DNA of 64,000 bases from Stercorarius parasiticus (taxonomy: Eukaryota > Chordata > Aves > Charadriiformes > Stercorariidae). The stretch's first letter is position 1. Each line of letters opens with the position of its first letter. Shown here piece after piece: positions 38,801 to 53,800 of the stretch. The translations under genes were made by a program, and so were the position numbers. The stretch lies in contig VWZL01002505.1 of the NCBI GenBank assembly GCA_013396915.1, forward strand, positions 124,001-188,000. The letters run 5' to 3'. The notes beneath the pieces were generated by a model that was not told the DNA's origin, did not search any database, and saw only the letters and a program-made list of their open reading frames with translations.

Positions 38801-41800
38801 GGAGGAGAGTGAGCAAGCAGCTCTGCAGGGCGTAGCTGTCTACCAGGGTTAAACCACAACAAGCAGGTACACATAGATCTAAACGGACTTTTGAAATGAG
38901 CTTATTTCGACTCTTTAGGTAAGAACAAAAGGAGGCCACAGGCATACAAAGGGTAATGCCATCACTACCTGTAGGCTGGGTCACCCTCACTAGCCTACAG
39001 TTAAGTGTGTTCACCCTGGCAAGAAGGCTGTCAGTCAAACGGTGGCTTTCAAACATTTGATGAAAGCCGTTTGCTCTTATGTTTTCAGTTTAAGCACTGT
39101 ACTTAAAATAACAATCAGCTTCCACAGAGTAAAATTCCCTAAATGCTCTGGACTGTGTATGTGCTCCATTCTTTATCTTGTGCTCCTCCAAGGGAGCCAG
39201 TAATGTTAAAGCAATATAAACTGCTGGGTCTTTTACAACAGCGTGAAGCAAGAGATGAGTATCTTTGTACAAACACTGACAGAGTTGATTTTAGAACCAA
39301 ACAACAATCCTATGAGCATTAATAGTCTTGGCCCCAGGTGGACAATGAAATTAGAAATAAACGAAAGCAGTATTAAGACACACCCGGTCAGTTGAATGAG
39401 CTACTAACTAGCAGTGAGTGCTGCTTCATGCCTTGCTGAACCAAGTATTAGCAGCTTGTACTGTGCCTGTTTGACTTTTTTTTTAAGCTCCTGCTACCAA
39501 GGGGGCTTCTGCTCTGAATACAGGTCGACCACATATGATTCACTTATGGACTGGGCTGATAGAACCTCGTTTCTTTGGAACGTCAATAGATTATTTTTGT
39601 TCAGCTTTTCACTTTTAAGTGGTGCTTACAAAAAAAAAAAAACACAACACACAACAAAACAAGATCTACTCTTGCTGCAAGTTCCCGTTGATTGCTTCTT
39701 AGTGGACAATCAGTATGACAACAGAAACTTAACAGTAAATTTAAAAAATACAAATGCTATCAAGAATTTTTTAACAACTCAACCTGTAGAACAACAGATG
39801 ACTACTAATAAAAAATAGCAATACTTTTTATTCTTCAGAGCAAGGTCTTCAAAAACAAAAGTGTAAGATCAAGCATGACAAAAAAAAAAAAAGGAAGAAA
39901 CAAAACAGGTCCAACAGGAATGATATCAACTACTGGCAGCATCCTGTTTGCTTAACCCCTTTCTACCCCCAAATCATATCAGCGCTGCCTACTATTTACT
40001 ATTGCTTGAGCTCTCCACATCCTAAGAACTGAGCAGAACTCCAGAACCTGTGAGTCTGCAGGTTGCAGTGCTGGGACAGGCATTTCCTTGTGACCAAGCA
40101 CTCCTCAGGGCCCTCCAAGTGTTGACCAGAAACTACCACCTGCTCACAAGCCTGCACAGCCACGAACAGACACTGCAGGCACTAGAACTCATTCATTTCC
40201 CTCTGGAAAGGATGCTCCCCACATTCTGGATCTTAAACCCCTAAACCCTGTCATCTTGGTCACATTTCTTGAGTCTGTCTATTGCTGTTCTGCCTTTGCC
40301 CGCCCTCATTCCTCATCTTCAACACTTCTCTTTTTTATCTATGAAATAAGATTTTTTTCCTCATGGCCTGTTTCCCTGTTTTCTGCTCTTCTGTAGCAAT
40401 GTCAGCATCCCCATCATCTTTTAATAAATTATATTTTTTTCCCCCCACCCAGGAGAATTCTTTAAAATAATTCAATACCTCAAAATGAACAACTGCCTGA
40501 TCAGTGAACAGCAGGTGAGTTTTTCTTTATTATTATTCTCTATTTCTTTTCCCTGCTCAACTAGCCTGGGTTCCCCAACTATTTTCATCTGGGGCAACCT
40601 GTTTGCAAGCCTCAAAAAAACCATCAAATATGACAGGCAGCACTGCTAAGGGCAAAGATCTCTTTTCCTCAAGTGTAGGTCCCAAGCAGCTGATCAGGTA
40701 CTTAAGGACTGAATTGTCACAGAACACCTTGTTGAGGGGGGAAAAAAAAAAAATAATAGAGAACAGCCTGCTCTGGTTACATGTAGACTATTCCCTCTCT
40801 GATATTCACCCAAATACGTTCAGGCTTCTCCGTACAACAAGGCGCACTGGACCTAGTCCCAGCAGGGGCTAGAAGGCACGATGAGATAGAGCTGAGGGGA
40901 TGGTTTTGTTTGGGATGGTACAAAGCCTCTGTGATTTGAGGCTCATCCTGTGTTGCAGGGTAACCAAGCAGAGGAGTAAACTGCTGCTGAAGTTAAGCAG
41001 TGGGTTCACAGAACAAAAAGTAGCCTTCTTCCCGGAAAAGAATTCTAGAGGCTTTCAGTGCAGATGGCAGTATATGTACGGGCAATGACAGGAACCTCAC
41101 ACCTGGCAGTTTAGACGTGCCATCTGGATTCCTAAAACTGCTGGGTGGAGAGTAAAACACCTCCCCTCAAAAAAGTAGGAAGTGTAGGAGGTGAGAAGGT
41201 GCAGGAATAGGGGTCCCAGTGCGATGGCCCGGTCAAAGCTGTGATATTTGAGCAAGTTTAGTCATCCGACACCTCCTTTGTAAGAGAAGTGTCAGGGATA
41301 GACACCGTGCAGCATTCATTTCTTGAAGGCATGAAAGAGAAAGTTCATCATGCTAGTGAAACTGAACAGCCCTATCTGGGAGCCATGAACCATGTGAAGA
41401 TAGGAGAGTCAAAATCTGATTGCTAGGCTCCCAAATGCTAGCAACCCATGATAGCAGAAGTGGTGGGCGTACTGGTAACAATATATATTTAGTCAGTACC
41501 AAACATAAGCCAGTTCAGTGAAACATCATATGACAACTCCTGCCTTAAAAGGTCTGGAGATACTCAAAGGTTCTTGAAAATGATATAGATCTGTTTCAAC
41601 TTCACTGGTGAATCACTTTTATACAAAAAGTATTTCTGCCCACCACTTGAGTGGGATTACACAAAAACGCCTGCAAAGCCTTATCACTACCGGATTTTGC
41701 AGAACTCCAGCTGCAGTGCGTAACAGATCAGATACATCGCTGATTGGAAAGGTGGCTGCAAAGTATAAAATCAAAGCATTATGAATTACAGTACACAGTA

Positions 41801-44800
41801 CACCAACTGCAGTAATCTTCCACCCCAAAAAAAGTTGTACGTGCCTAGCATAATGAACACAGCCACGTTCATACCTGTTGTCTCTTCCATCTCCCCTTAA
41901 ACCATCTTCTACGCTCACTGCAGGCACCTACTTCTCAATCACATTTCACAGAAATTGTTGCTGGTCCTAAAACGATGGTGCTATGGACGAAACCCCAGCT
42001 ACTCAGGTGCTGACCAGCTACACCACTGTTGTCAGACAGGATATAGCAAGGCTGGGTTCTGCATGCTAAGTTCTGCCTGCTTTTGCCTTGGCAGGAAATT
42101 AACTTAATTTCTCTCATCAGCTACAGATTTTCACAAATCTTGTAAGAAACTTTTCAATAAATCTGGAAGTCTTATTGATAAACATCCCATATCCAAAACT
42201 TAAACACCTAGAAGTATGTAAAAGATACACATATCCTACCTGCTGCTTCTACTTCAGAGGCATCACCAGTTACAAAAACACTCTGTGCTCACAGCTCTCA
42301 TGCTAGCATTCCCCCAGCTACGTTACTCATACATGAGTTACCTTAGACATCTATGATTCTCTTGTGTTAACAATATATTAATTTCAGTTTAGTAAAACTT
42401 CAGGCACATACTGCATATTGTAAAAGTTATCTTTTTATATCCAGGTAATATACATTTTCTCATTTTCCACAATGGGCATGATTACTAGCTCCCAAGCTCT
42501 GCTCCCTCCTTCCTGAAAGTTTGCTTTCAAGGATTTCCTCTTTATTTTTTATGGTATTTAGAGACTGTCATGACACATTCATAAACATTTTTTGGAAAAA
42601 GCAAACATAGAGCATTACAGAAAGATACACAGTGTATTACAGATGTTAATTTACCTTCTGCAAGCGAACCTTCCCGTATGCAAATTTAGGTGTTGTCGGA
42701 GGGATAAGACCTTCTGGTAACTGCTTATACTAGAAAGGGGAGGAGGAAAAAAAAAAACCAAAAACTTAAATACAAACATGCTTTAACTGAATTCTCACTT
42801 TTCACTTCACAACTTACAAAAGTAGAACTTCAGCTAAAAGTAGATAATCTCACTGTGTTAAAGGGTTACTGCTGCATCTAGTCTAAGTTGAAAGGTTTTT
42901 TAAGAAAAAAAACAACTGATGATCACATATGGCAAACAATTTTTAATAACTATTCAACTAGAGGTAATAGGTAAAAAGCATAGTGAACAAATGAGCTGCC
43001 AAAGAACGACAGTGCCCTTGCAGCCCTCCTGTGGCTAAAGCTTGCGCTACTGTCTTCTACAACCCTCGTGCAGTCGTCTCCCCAGTCCATGGGAGCTCAA
43101 GTTAACTTTTGCAAGTCTGTAGGGCAGTATCTCCATGTGAACCTTCCTTAGCAGCACTTCCACATGGGAATTAATAGCCTCTTGTGCCTTTCCTTTTAGT
43201 GTTACTATACTCCACCACCGCCTGCTAATCCATTACTGCCTGGGCTGGTTTCTTTGAGAAGCAGGCCTTGAGATCACAGCCTCCTCCACAACTCCATGAA
43301 GCCCTGAGGTCCCATCATTCGCTCCTCTCTGGTCCTGGTCTAGACAACTGCCCAACCAATCATAGGGAACCATGACAAGGAAACACTCTGACTGCCGGGC
43401 TGTTTCTGTTTACTTCTTACCCTGTATCTCTAGGAAGAACCATCTAAGATCAGCAGAGAGAAGGGGTGAAGGACGTCCACCACTTTCTTGGACACCTTTG
43501 AGAAGTGGCAAGTCCAGACAGTGCCTTTCTGCCCCATACCCTAGCCGCCTCCTTTCTGAGCCTACAACCTTCTTTTCTCCTTGCCATCATCCCCTTCTCC
43601 CTTTCCAGCCATTACTTGTCTCGTGCAATGTCCACTCTTCCCATCTGTTCTTTCATTTACTGAACATGGCCCTGTCTGCACGTTATAAAAACTTCTGCAG
43701 ATGAGATACCAATGTGATCAAGCAACCTAAGCCTACATTTTAATACACATGCACAAATGATCGCCCTTGTGAAGGCTATCTTAATCTGCACATTCGGTGA
43801 CTTCTGAGTGCTTACTTTGTCAGCTCCTACTTCTTTTTTTAAATAAATTTGGTGAGGGGCTGAAAGGGCATTTTTCTTAAGAGGTTTTACTTTGATTTCA
43901 GCTTGAAAGTTTTAGCACAAGGCATGATTTTCTGGGCTTACACATAGTATATCCAGCATAAAACTCATGCTCAAAAGCTCACCTCTGCACCAAGACATGT
44001 TTGGTTTTTTTGTTTAGTTAGTGTTTTTTTGTTTTGTTTTGTTTTTTTAAGAGACCACAGCAGTATAATTCCCAATGCCCTCCTGTCAAATATCAACTAT
44101 AGATTGATGAAAGCCTAATTTATACTTCCAGTAACAAGTTCATTTCTTCCTCTCTGTATTTGAAAATAATCACGATATTCAGGCTTAAAGAAAAGAAAAA
44201 CTATATTCACCAAGAGAAGAAGTCAAAAGCAGGAAAATTCAGCCCAAATAGTAAAAATTAGAGAATGCTGTCAGCAATTGAAAGAAGCTATAGACTGAAA
44301 TCCTTCTTCTCTATTGCATTTATTAAATGAAGGAAACAGTAAAGGAAGATTTATAATGTGTTAGCCTTGTAGCACTGCAACATGTTGAACAAAGTAATTA
44401 AAAGGCAACTTAGTTTTCTTTCATCAGCTCCACCTGAAACTGCAACTGAGTAGACAGACTGTTACGGGGTTTAGAACCCACAGCAGAGACAGGAAAACTT
44501 CACTGAGATCCTATGGATATGGAAGGTAAGAGATAAACAAACCACACCAAAAAAAGCTGTACCATGACCCAACACACCTTACGTTATACTGAACACTTCA
44601 GATCTTATCAAGGTGCTCTCATTTACTAGAACACTACTTACATTTTAGATAGGGATCTTGCCTTGAAGAAAACAACTCAAAAACAGGAATTTCTCCTGTG
44701 AGAAAAGCTGTATCAAGACAGTAAGTTCCCCTTGAAAGGCCATCAAAATGATCCCATTAATGTAAAGCTTAGAGATAATGGAAAAATTTAAGAAAATGAC

Positions 44801-47800
44801 CCACAGCAGGCCTTCCACAGGTACAGAGATAAAGGCGTACTCAACCCTAAGTGTAATACACTTTTGGGAGATATACTCCCATCAAAAAGAAGTCTTCTAG
44901 TGAATAGGAATGTTGCTGGTATACAACAGGACAGAGAGCACAAGCCCGAGTCTTGGGATTCCCATGGAATCTATTTTTAAGCCTTACCTGAATGGTCTCC
45001 AATGCAAGGCTATTCAAAATCTAAATACAGGTTCCATCTTTCACTTCAATCTCCAGTTTGTAGGAATCCTGTACATTTTTACAGCAAAGGCAAAGCTGGT
45101 CCCACTCACTAGCTACAGTTTGTGGCATCACAAAACCAAGACATGTTAATTTGGATAAGCACGCTCCTTCTCACAGAGGCCCAAAACCATAACATGGAGC
45201 TTGGGATATAGACAGCCAAAGCATGAATCATAGAACCAAAGAATGGTTTGGGTTGGAAGGGAGCTTAAAGATCATCTAGTTCCACGCCCCCTGCCATGGG
45301 CAGGGACACCTTCCACTAGACCAGGCTGCTCAAAGCCCCATCCAACCTGAACACTTCCAGGGAAGGGGCATCCACAACTTCGCTGGGCAACTGTCTCACT
45401 GTTCCAGTGTCTCACCACCCTAACAGTAAAGAACTTCTTCCTAACATCTAATCTAAATTTCCCCTCTTTCAGTTTAAAACTGTTACCCCTCATCCTATCA
45501 TTACACTCCCTGATAAAGAGTCCCTCCTCATCTTTCCTGTGGGCCCCCTTCAGGTACTGGAAGGCCACTACAAGGTCTCCCTGGAGCCTTCTCTTCTCCA
45601 GGCTGAACAACCCCCACTCTCTCAGCCTGTCTTCACAGCAGACGTGCTCCATCCCTCTGAAGTTGTAGTGCGCATCAGTCTGCCATCGAGTGATGAGCCT
45701 GAGCAGACTGAATGGCTGATCGACACCGCAAGGGAAAAGCTCTGTTCACTCCTCCTCCACCTCTACTCCCAGACAAACCCTTCCTGCCTCCCTCTGCTCC
45801 CCTTGTGCCAGCACTGACTCTCATCTGATTGAGCCAGACAATTCCACTGACTAACCTTGAGTTGAAAGAAAACAAAAGCAGCAAAAAAGCAGAGCTGAAT
45901 CACTTTGGTGTCAGACCTGCACCTGTATCCCCAACTCTGAAAGGAAGGAGGGAGCCATCAGGACAGAAAAGATAGCCAGAGGTTTGCCAGATCTTTCCCC
46001 TTTTGTAACAACAACCAGTTAGGTTGGCCTAATCGCCTTGTTCTACTTCACTTCCCTTACCTGCAGAAAATAGTAAATTCAGAAGCAACTTATACCAACA
46101 TAAGAGCAAGAGAGTTTGCAGTACACCAGGGATGTTTCAAAGAACCATTCTAAACATGTCCTAGGGACACTCACCATACCAATGACTTCCCTCAAGGCGA
46201 AATATTTTTCTGTCAGATCCCCCGCTTCACTCAGTGGAGCATCATAGTCATAACTAGTGGGCTGTGGCATATAGGGCATATTAGCACCTAAGGGNGTGAA
46301 AGAGTTGGGTTTTTTCCATAAGTATCAACTTTCAGAATTCTTTCAAATCACAGACAGACTCTGCTATGTTTTTAGATTCAATGTAGACCTTGGGATTTGG
46401 CATAGAGAAACTATTCCTGATGAAGGACAACATCCTTCTGAGCTCGCACTGCTCTGTTATACAGTCTTCAGAAACATTCTGAAGAGAAAAAAAAAAAATG
46501 ATCCACGTTTCAACCATCTCACAGGACTGAGTGAAGCAGAAGCGGCCTTTGCAAAGATAAATAGCATGTGGGTTTAGTACAACATGCTGGCAATAGAAAA
46601 AGAACAGCTAGTGCAGTTATCTTTTGCCACGTGAAAGCAGGCAAAGCTTATTCTTTCACAGAATACATTACTACCTAATTCATAAACAGCTCCCCTACAT
46701 TATTAGTATTGTTTAAATAATTTCTTACCATTCCAATAGGCAAAGTTAGTCCCACCTATAAACATGTACCTAAAAAGAAAAAAAGCCGTCTGCTTAAATC
46801 AGATATTGTTGAATTGGGAAAAAAAAATCCCCCCCAAATTAACCTCTAGTGAACACACACTTACAGGTTAACATTAGCACCACGTGCCAGGATTTCATTA
46901 AGTGTTTTAGCTACAGTTTGTGCGGGCACAACAGAATGACGGTGCCCCCAGTGATCCAGCCATCCAGTATAAAACTCAGAATTAACCTGAAAGGAGGAAC
47001 AGAACAAGAGGAAGGGAAAATACAAAGAGGGAACAAGAACAGAATGCAACGTGATTTAAGCTTACTAACTGTAACCGGGAAGGAAAAAAGGCACCTTGAC
47101 TCATTTGAGCCATTTTTAAACTACTATAAATACAGCAATGTATACACTAGGTCAGTCATTTTCAGCAAATGGTCAAAGAAATTAAAGGATTGTTTCAATA
47201 ATTTTATAAGGACACTTTGAAAATAACTGCTTAAGTATCAAAGAGCATGGATTTCCTTGGAACCTGTCAAAATGAACGTGTTCCAAATGCTTAGCATTCA
47301 AATGATGGAGCCAGTACAAACTCTTCAGAATAGCATACATAGGCTACATGTAATGGAAAATAAGTCTTTCAAATGCTCAAATTGCATTCTAAACATTTTC
47401 AAAGCACAGATAATCCTGTACCCTCAATGGGCCTTCTCCCTTTGTCAAAATGGTGACCAGTGATCTCACATCCCATTATAGCTTGTGTAAAACCTCCAGG
47501 GTAGCTGAAAACAGGAAGCAACTTCTAACCTGCCCTTTTAATTTTGCTTTTAACTTCCACCCACACACATACCTCACTAACTCGTCTAATCATACTTACT
47601 GTTTCCGCTGCTTTGTAAACTCTTATCTTGGCAAGGAAAAATACTGAAACAAAATCAATACCTTTTGAGACTAAAATAGTATTTGCAGAATAACAGTTAA
47701 TATGGATTTGACAAACACACACAGAAGATCCTCTGTTCAGTTTTTCTAACTGACCTAGAAATTATGTCTTCGTAAACACGTCCCTAAAACTGCCCAACAC

Positions 47801-50800
47801 ACTGTTGTCAACTCCTCTCTTATTAACCACTTTAAGACTAGGAATGGTACAAGAAATTTAAGTGGAAAGACATACCAAAGGGCCTGTAGGCTCACTGCTC
47901 CTTTGAGCTAAGAATGCTGCTGTGACATTGCCACCTATAAGCAAAAAGAAATAAAATTGAGTTGCTACATCCACGACTTCTTCAGTCCTTCATTTTACTG
48001 AAATAGCTGTCTTACCTTCTTTCCAACACCTAGCAAAAATCCAGAAAATAAAGTTACTTCAGAAGACACAGGAATCAATACCTTTGATTTCAGTATGTAA
48101 GTTGCAGAACTTATTTAAAAAAATATACATACATGTATGAATGCAATCATGTATGCCTTTGCTTTTGAGATACCTCTTCTGACCAGATCTCCTCAGGAAT
48201 GGCGTCCTGGCACCAAAAAGTCTGAGATGTGTTAGAATTGCTACTTGGTCATTGGAAAGTTTAGGCCTAGGGTTGCAGTACCAAGACCACGGGGAAGAAC
48301 AGCTGCCAGGCAATCTCTAAAAGGGAGTTTCACTACCAATCACTCTTAGTGGCTCAAGCCATAGGGACTAGAAATAACGACTTCCATGAGAAGTTCACTA
48401 TGTCATAAATGAGACACATGAAAGAGTTCACCATTTCAATTTACATGTAAGAAAACAGATTCCTGCTAAGCACACATCTTTGAATGTAGAGAGACTAATG
48501 TACAAAAGAGGCCAGACATAAAAAAAAAAAAAATGGAAAGACCTGTCTTGGAGTTTCTTGTGCCTTAAGCCTATTTTGCTAAGTCCGTGCAGTATATGAA
48601 CATCTACATCATTAACTCTCTTCTATTAAAATGGCATTTTCTGAACGCAACTGTGGTTGCTTAGCCATTCTTCAGGCCTATATCAGAGCAAACTGTAGCA
48701 AACATTTCTAATGATGAACATCAGCAGTAATTTTTTTTACAGTAACCACTGCCTTAAAAAGAAATGAACTATGAAGGTTGGATTCTGGGACAGACAGAGG
48801 ACATTAAAAACACCAAACGAAACCAACAACAAAAAACCCCAGAAAAAAAAAATAAATTAAAAACCCCACTGGAATCAATGCCAACTATTACCGCTAATTG
48901 TTAGGAGATATGCCCTATGAACAGTGTAAATTGTTTATTCATGATTTCATGATGCAAGGAAGTGATTATGACTCTCTAACTGGATACCTGTGGGTAATTC
49001 TTGTACATTTAAGAGTACGTCAAATATACGTAAGTGCCAGGGATTTGGACTCGATAATTCTTATGAGTCTCTTCCAACTTGAGATATTCTATGATGCTAC
49101 TACTCCATTTAAACAAAGCCATCAGGTTTGTCAAGCAGTCAAGTCAGTTTGTCCTGCCACAAACGCATACACAACAGAATTTTTTGGTAACAAACCATGG
49201 TCTCCAACCTGGGGCAAAGTCCACTGTTGCGTAAAGACCCTGAAGAGCTCCACATCTCAAGTGAAACTGGCTTGCACCATCAGTTGTAAACAGCACCACC
49301 TCATCCCCAAGATGCTGGCGAAAGAGCTTCAGAAGGGAACGCAGATAGTCATAGTCGCAAGCAAAGTAGCTTCCATACTCATTCTCTACCTGCACAGCAA
49401 AAGCAAATCAGTAAAGCTGCAGCCAATTTCAGTCTCCATCTAATACGAAAAATGGAAAGCCCAAATTCAACTGCCCCCTTCCTTTGACAGCAATGCTAAA
49501 AATGTCATTTTAACTCCAGACCTGAAGAGTAAGAGAAGACACACTTTTAGGCACTCATTCCTCTCACCTGTGGAGATAAGTAATTTTCCTAGAAAATCAC
49601 CCTCCACATAAAAATCTCCACCCTGGCAAGTGATCAAAACAGTCTTTATGAAAAATTGAGAGCTATGATCCACCTCCCAGGCAGAACAATAGAACCATAG
49701 AACAGGTTGTGACATGATCAAAATTGCAGCAAAACTGGACTTCCAGAACAGAGACACCTACAAAGGGCTCACATGAAGAGCAAAGGCCTGCAATAGACCC
49801 AAAAGACAGAGGGGAGGACGACAACCCTGCTACTACCGAGAGGTATGCATCTTGTCCTTTTCTCAAGGAGACGGACTTTCAAGCTCCAGATGCAATGCCA
49901 TGCACACCTGAAGGTTATTTATGAAAATCCTGTCATAAGCATATTATTTCTGCCAAGGAATAATTTTGCCTACTGCTTTTGCTAATTGGCATAATGCATT
50001 GTTCAAGAACAATGTTCTTGGCCATATTATAAGAAGGGTCTCCTATCCAATCCTGTGCCAACCAGGGAGTTTAAGAAAAAAAGAAAACAAAGCTTTTGTT
50101 ATGGTCAAATACTGAGAGTATTGCACATTTAGGAGGACTTAAGAGAGAAGCTACTCACCATGAACACACAATATTGAGTCCTGAAACTTTTACAGCTTAA
50201 GTTAGGTGCTAAGAACTAAAAAAATCTAAATTTTGAGGCCGTTTTTGTTACAAGTTTTAGGCTTACTTCATACTGCTTTTGCTTCTATCTTCTAGTATCC
50301 TTATTTCTCTTTTTCATGTCAGAGTGTTCCAGGTAATTGTAATGCATTTTGACTTTATGTGAGAACTGGTATGAAACTCAGATCTAAAAAGCTCCACAAG
50401 TTTCCTCTATTGCTTTCTATAGTTGTGGGAAACAACTTTGATGGAGCAGATTAGTGTTCTCTGAATTCTGGGAACAGCATTCTTTAGGATAATGGATTTT
50501 GTGAGAATCTTTCAGCTACCTGAAACCATTAAGGAACACCTGTGACATTACTACCCACCACCAATGGAGCGTCTGCAAGAGCAATGTAAGCATCATGCTG
50601 CTTGGGTTCATTTGATTTTCAGGAAGTTACCTGCACCATGATGATTGGACCTCCATTGTGATAGAGGTGAGGCCGCATCTTTGGCAGAAGGACACCCATC
50701 CATTTCTCCACTGCTGCCAGGTAATCTGTGATACACAAAGTGTAAATGTTTCATAACTTTTCTGCTTTTTTTCTAGTTTTTGTTTTAAGCTACATATGGG

Positions 50801-53800
50801 TAGATTTTACCTAGTGTTCTCAATACATAGAGTATAACAGAACAGCATTTAATGAACTAATGTGCTCTTATATATGTTCATGAATGTCAGATTCCAGTAC
50901 AGTTTACTAAATAATAAAACACTTAAATACCGACAAACTTTGAAAAGCGCCAGAGCGACTTCAATGTGTCTCACACAGGTTGTCCTAATACATTTCAACA
51001 GGAAAACAAATCTGAATATTGCTATATTTACTAATTTTTAATAGATAATTTATCCCACAGCGAGCAGAACTGAAGTCAGACATGTATCTTTGTCCCCTAA
51101 TATAGACTCCAATAACCACATTAATCTCCTGTCTCATCTCATCCTTCCATGTCTGGTCCATGATGAGGCAGCACATAAGAACGCTGTAACTAGTTCTGGA
51201 ATTACATGCACACTGAGCAGCCAGGAAGAACCCCAACGATGAGTAGCCAGTTGGCCACTGCAAAATCAAAAAACTCAAAGCTGAGAGCTACCTGTTTTTT
51301 CCTCAGTGGTGACAGTGATTTCTCTCTTGGCACCAATTTTCATGAAACTTGCCAATACCTTGGAAACTTTCCACCCTACTTTGCTCGTTCTATATACTTC
51401 TTGAATGCACACTTGTTATTAAAAGTACTGAAGATTTTACTCACAAAATAACTTAAACTGAAATATGAATTATCTAGTAATGGCCCCAAACAGCAAATCA
51501 CCTTGCTGCTGAAGTGTGTTTTTGCTAGTCCTTTTTGATGCCTCTACCTGAATCAGAAGATCTGAGAACAATAGATTTCTTCTCCAACAGCCATGCAGGA
51601 AGACCTCCCTGGGTAAAGAAAGGGAATCACTTCAGTGACCATTTTTAGGAAATCTAAGAATTTAGCCTTTTATCAAACCATATACTGAGACCTGAAGACT
51701 GATTTTCTACAAGTAATTATTCCCAATGAAAAACAAATACAAAGTAAGCTTGTATTGTAAGAAGTCACTTCAGATGCATGGATTTTAATACGCTAAACCA
51801 AGAGTCTTGTCCACGCATACACCAAGTATGTTTGTCTACTTTCAGACAGAAACATTTGCATCAGATTTACTCTAGAAATGAGATAACTGTTACAAAAGGC
51901 TGTACCATGTCCCATTCTGCACAGATGTAAGGTCCAGCTCGCAGGATAACCAGCAAACCAGTGTCGTTAGCAAGCTGCAGGAAATACTCTAGATCTTTGT
52001 CACCAGAAAAATCATACATGCCCAGCTGGGGTTCATGGTAGTTCCATGGCACATACCTATAAAGAGAGAAGGTCACCTTCCATTAGAAAACTGAGACTAA
52101 ACCAGAACTCTGAATAACAGCTGTTTGCGCTACATGCACCAGAGATGCATGTAATGCATCTGTATGTAATGCTGAACTGGTCTTCAGTAAAAGATAAGAG
52201 TAACTCTAGGGCCTTTCTTCTTTGAGGTACTTCATGTGGTAGAAGGTGTTGAAATTAATACTGAAATAAGGCTTACTACTTTGCAATATGTCTGCAGGAG
52301 TCCATATAATTCAAGAACAGGTTTTGGTAGTGCCATTTAGAAACGATGTCTGTTCCAAAAATTAAGTAGTCAACAGTTTTGATATTAGCAAGTCAGTTGC
52401 CAGTGGTATCTATAGTGGTGGGAGGTTTGTGAAGAGATGAATACTGTAAACCACACACAAAGGAGGTGGTCAAGAACAAGCTTGCCCAAAACAGCATGTG
52501 ACCCTTTGCAAACGCATCACCCAGCTTGCACAGGGGACAGCAACTAGGCTGACAGGTCCATGCTGCTGCTGCTACAAAGAACTTAAAAATGTCTAAGCCT
52601 CAAATGATATTGCATCTAGGTGCTGAAAGTTTTCATTGACCAGGAGCAACGCAGGTTCTGAAAAACCAGCATGAGAAGAACAGTCAAGTTAGAGGATGCT
52701 AAGGTGCCCAGAAGCCTGGACAAAGTAAAACTTGGTTGCAATCAAGCAATAAAGCTGCCAAACAAGCAGATAACCATTTGAGAGAACACCTCTCTCCTAC
52801 TTCCAGGACTTAGGAAACCACAACCTCACCACAGAACACCTCAGAGAAGATAAAAAATACACTTCGTTGCAAGACAACAAAGAAACACATTATCTACTGA
52901 CTAATATGCATTGTATTGTAGCTTATGTCCCTTGCATGACAACCATGTGAGTTTTGGCCTGGAATAGCGCTAAGTGGCAGTCGTAGCACAGATAGACATT
53001 AAAATTAGGGATGGGTACAGCCTGAGCAAGGATAGAAGAGAACTGGGAAACTCATTCTCCATGCATTTACCCTTTTGCACACGGGTTTGTAATCCCTCTA
53101 AGAGAACTGTTGCCAATGTTCCAGAGAAAACAGATTTGAGAAAAATTTGTAAAACTAAAACTGTGATTAGTCAAAGATCCTGTCAGGCAACACTCTTCTT
53201 ACTGTCTGGGTTTGTTTATATTTTCCAGAGTTAATTTTGTAAGAATTACCCAAGAGGGAAAGAAAGTGCAGAGAGCACTGCTTTCAATTAGCAAGAAAAA
53301 CAGGAACCGTCACATGAGCACACTACTGAAATGGCCACACTCAGAAATACATGCACATGAACAAAAAATACAAAAATTATAATCTTTCAGCATCATTAGT
53401 TAATATTATAGCCTCACAAATGTCAAACCCTTAATTCTCTGTTTGAAAAGATAAAGCTTAAAGTTTGTATGCCAGGATGGAGTCAAGACACTCAGATATC
53501 AAAATGCAGACTTTTCCCTCTATGTCGTACATTTTATTTCTTTGTCACTCTGCTCTAATTGTTTCCAAAGCATCCGATCAGCTCACTTGTAGAACAAACT
53601 AAATGCGCATGTAACGAATACACGAATAACGTGAAAATACATCCAACATTAATTTAGTTGTGTGCGCTTTGCCTAAATTTGCAGATGAGCAAGCTGTGTG
53701 TGCATGGTTGGACTCGATGATCTCAAAGGTCCTTTCCAACCATGAAGATTCTATGATTCTAAGCTGATTGCTGACATCTATGATTTAAGATCAAAGTAGA

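Larger units (their letters stand above)
36702..42654 (-). other. GLB1: GLB1 intron 11
   Basis: 5953-bp intron with GT/AG borders. It contains two solo LTRs (37416-37816 and 38270-38861) and otherwise unique AT-rich sequence. A 102-codon open frame at 41619-41927 on the minus strand matches nothing I know. Confidence 0.85.

Noticed and set aside
41619..41927. 102-codon minus-strand frame in GLB1 intron 11 with an acceptor-like site
   Set aside because: The donor is weak and the peptide matches no GLB1 isoform or family I know; probably chance.
48898..49443. 181-codon plus-strand frame
   Set aside because: It is antisense to GLB1 exon 6 plus a CR1 tail and intron; the minus-strand exon explains the conservation.
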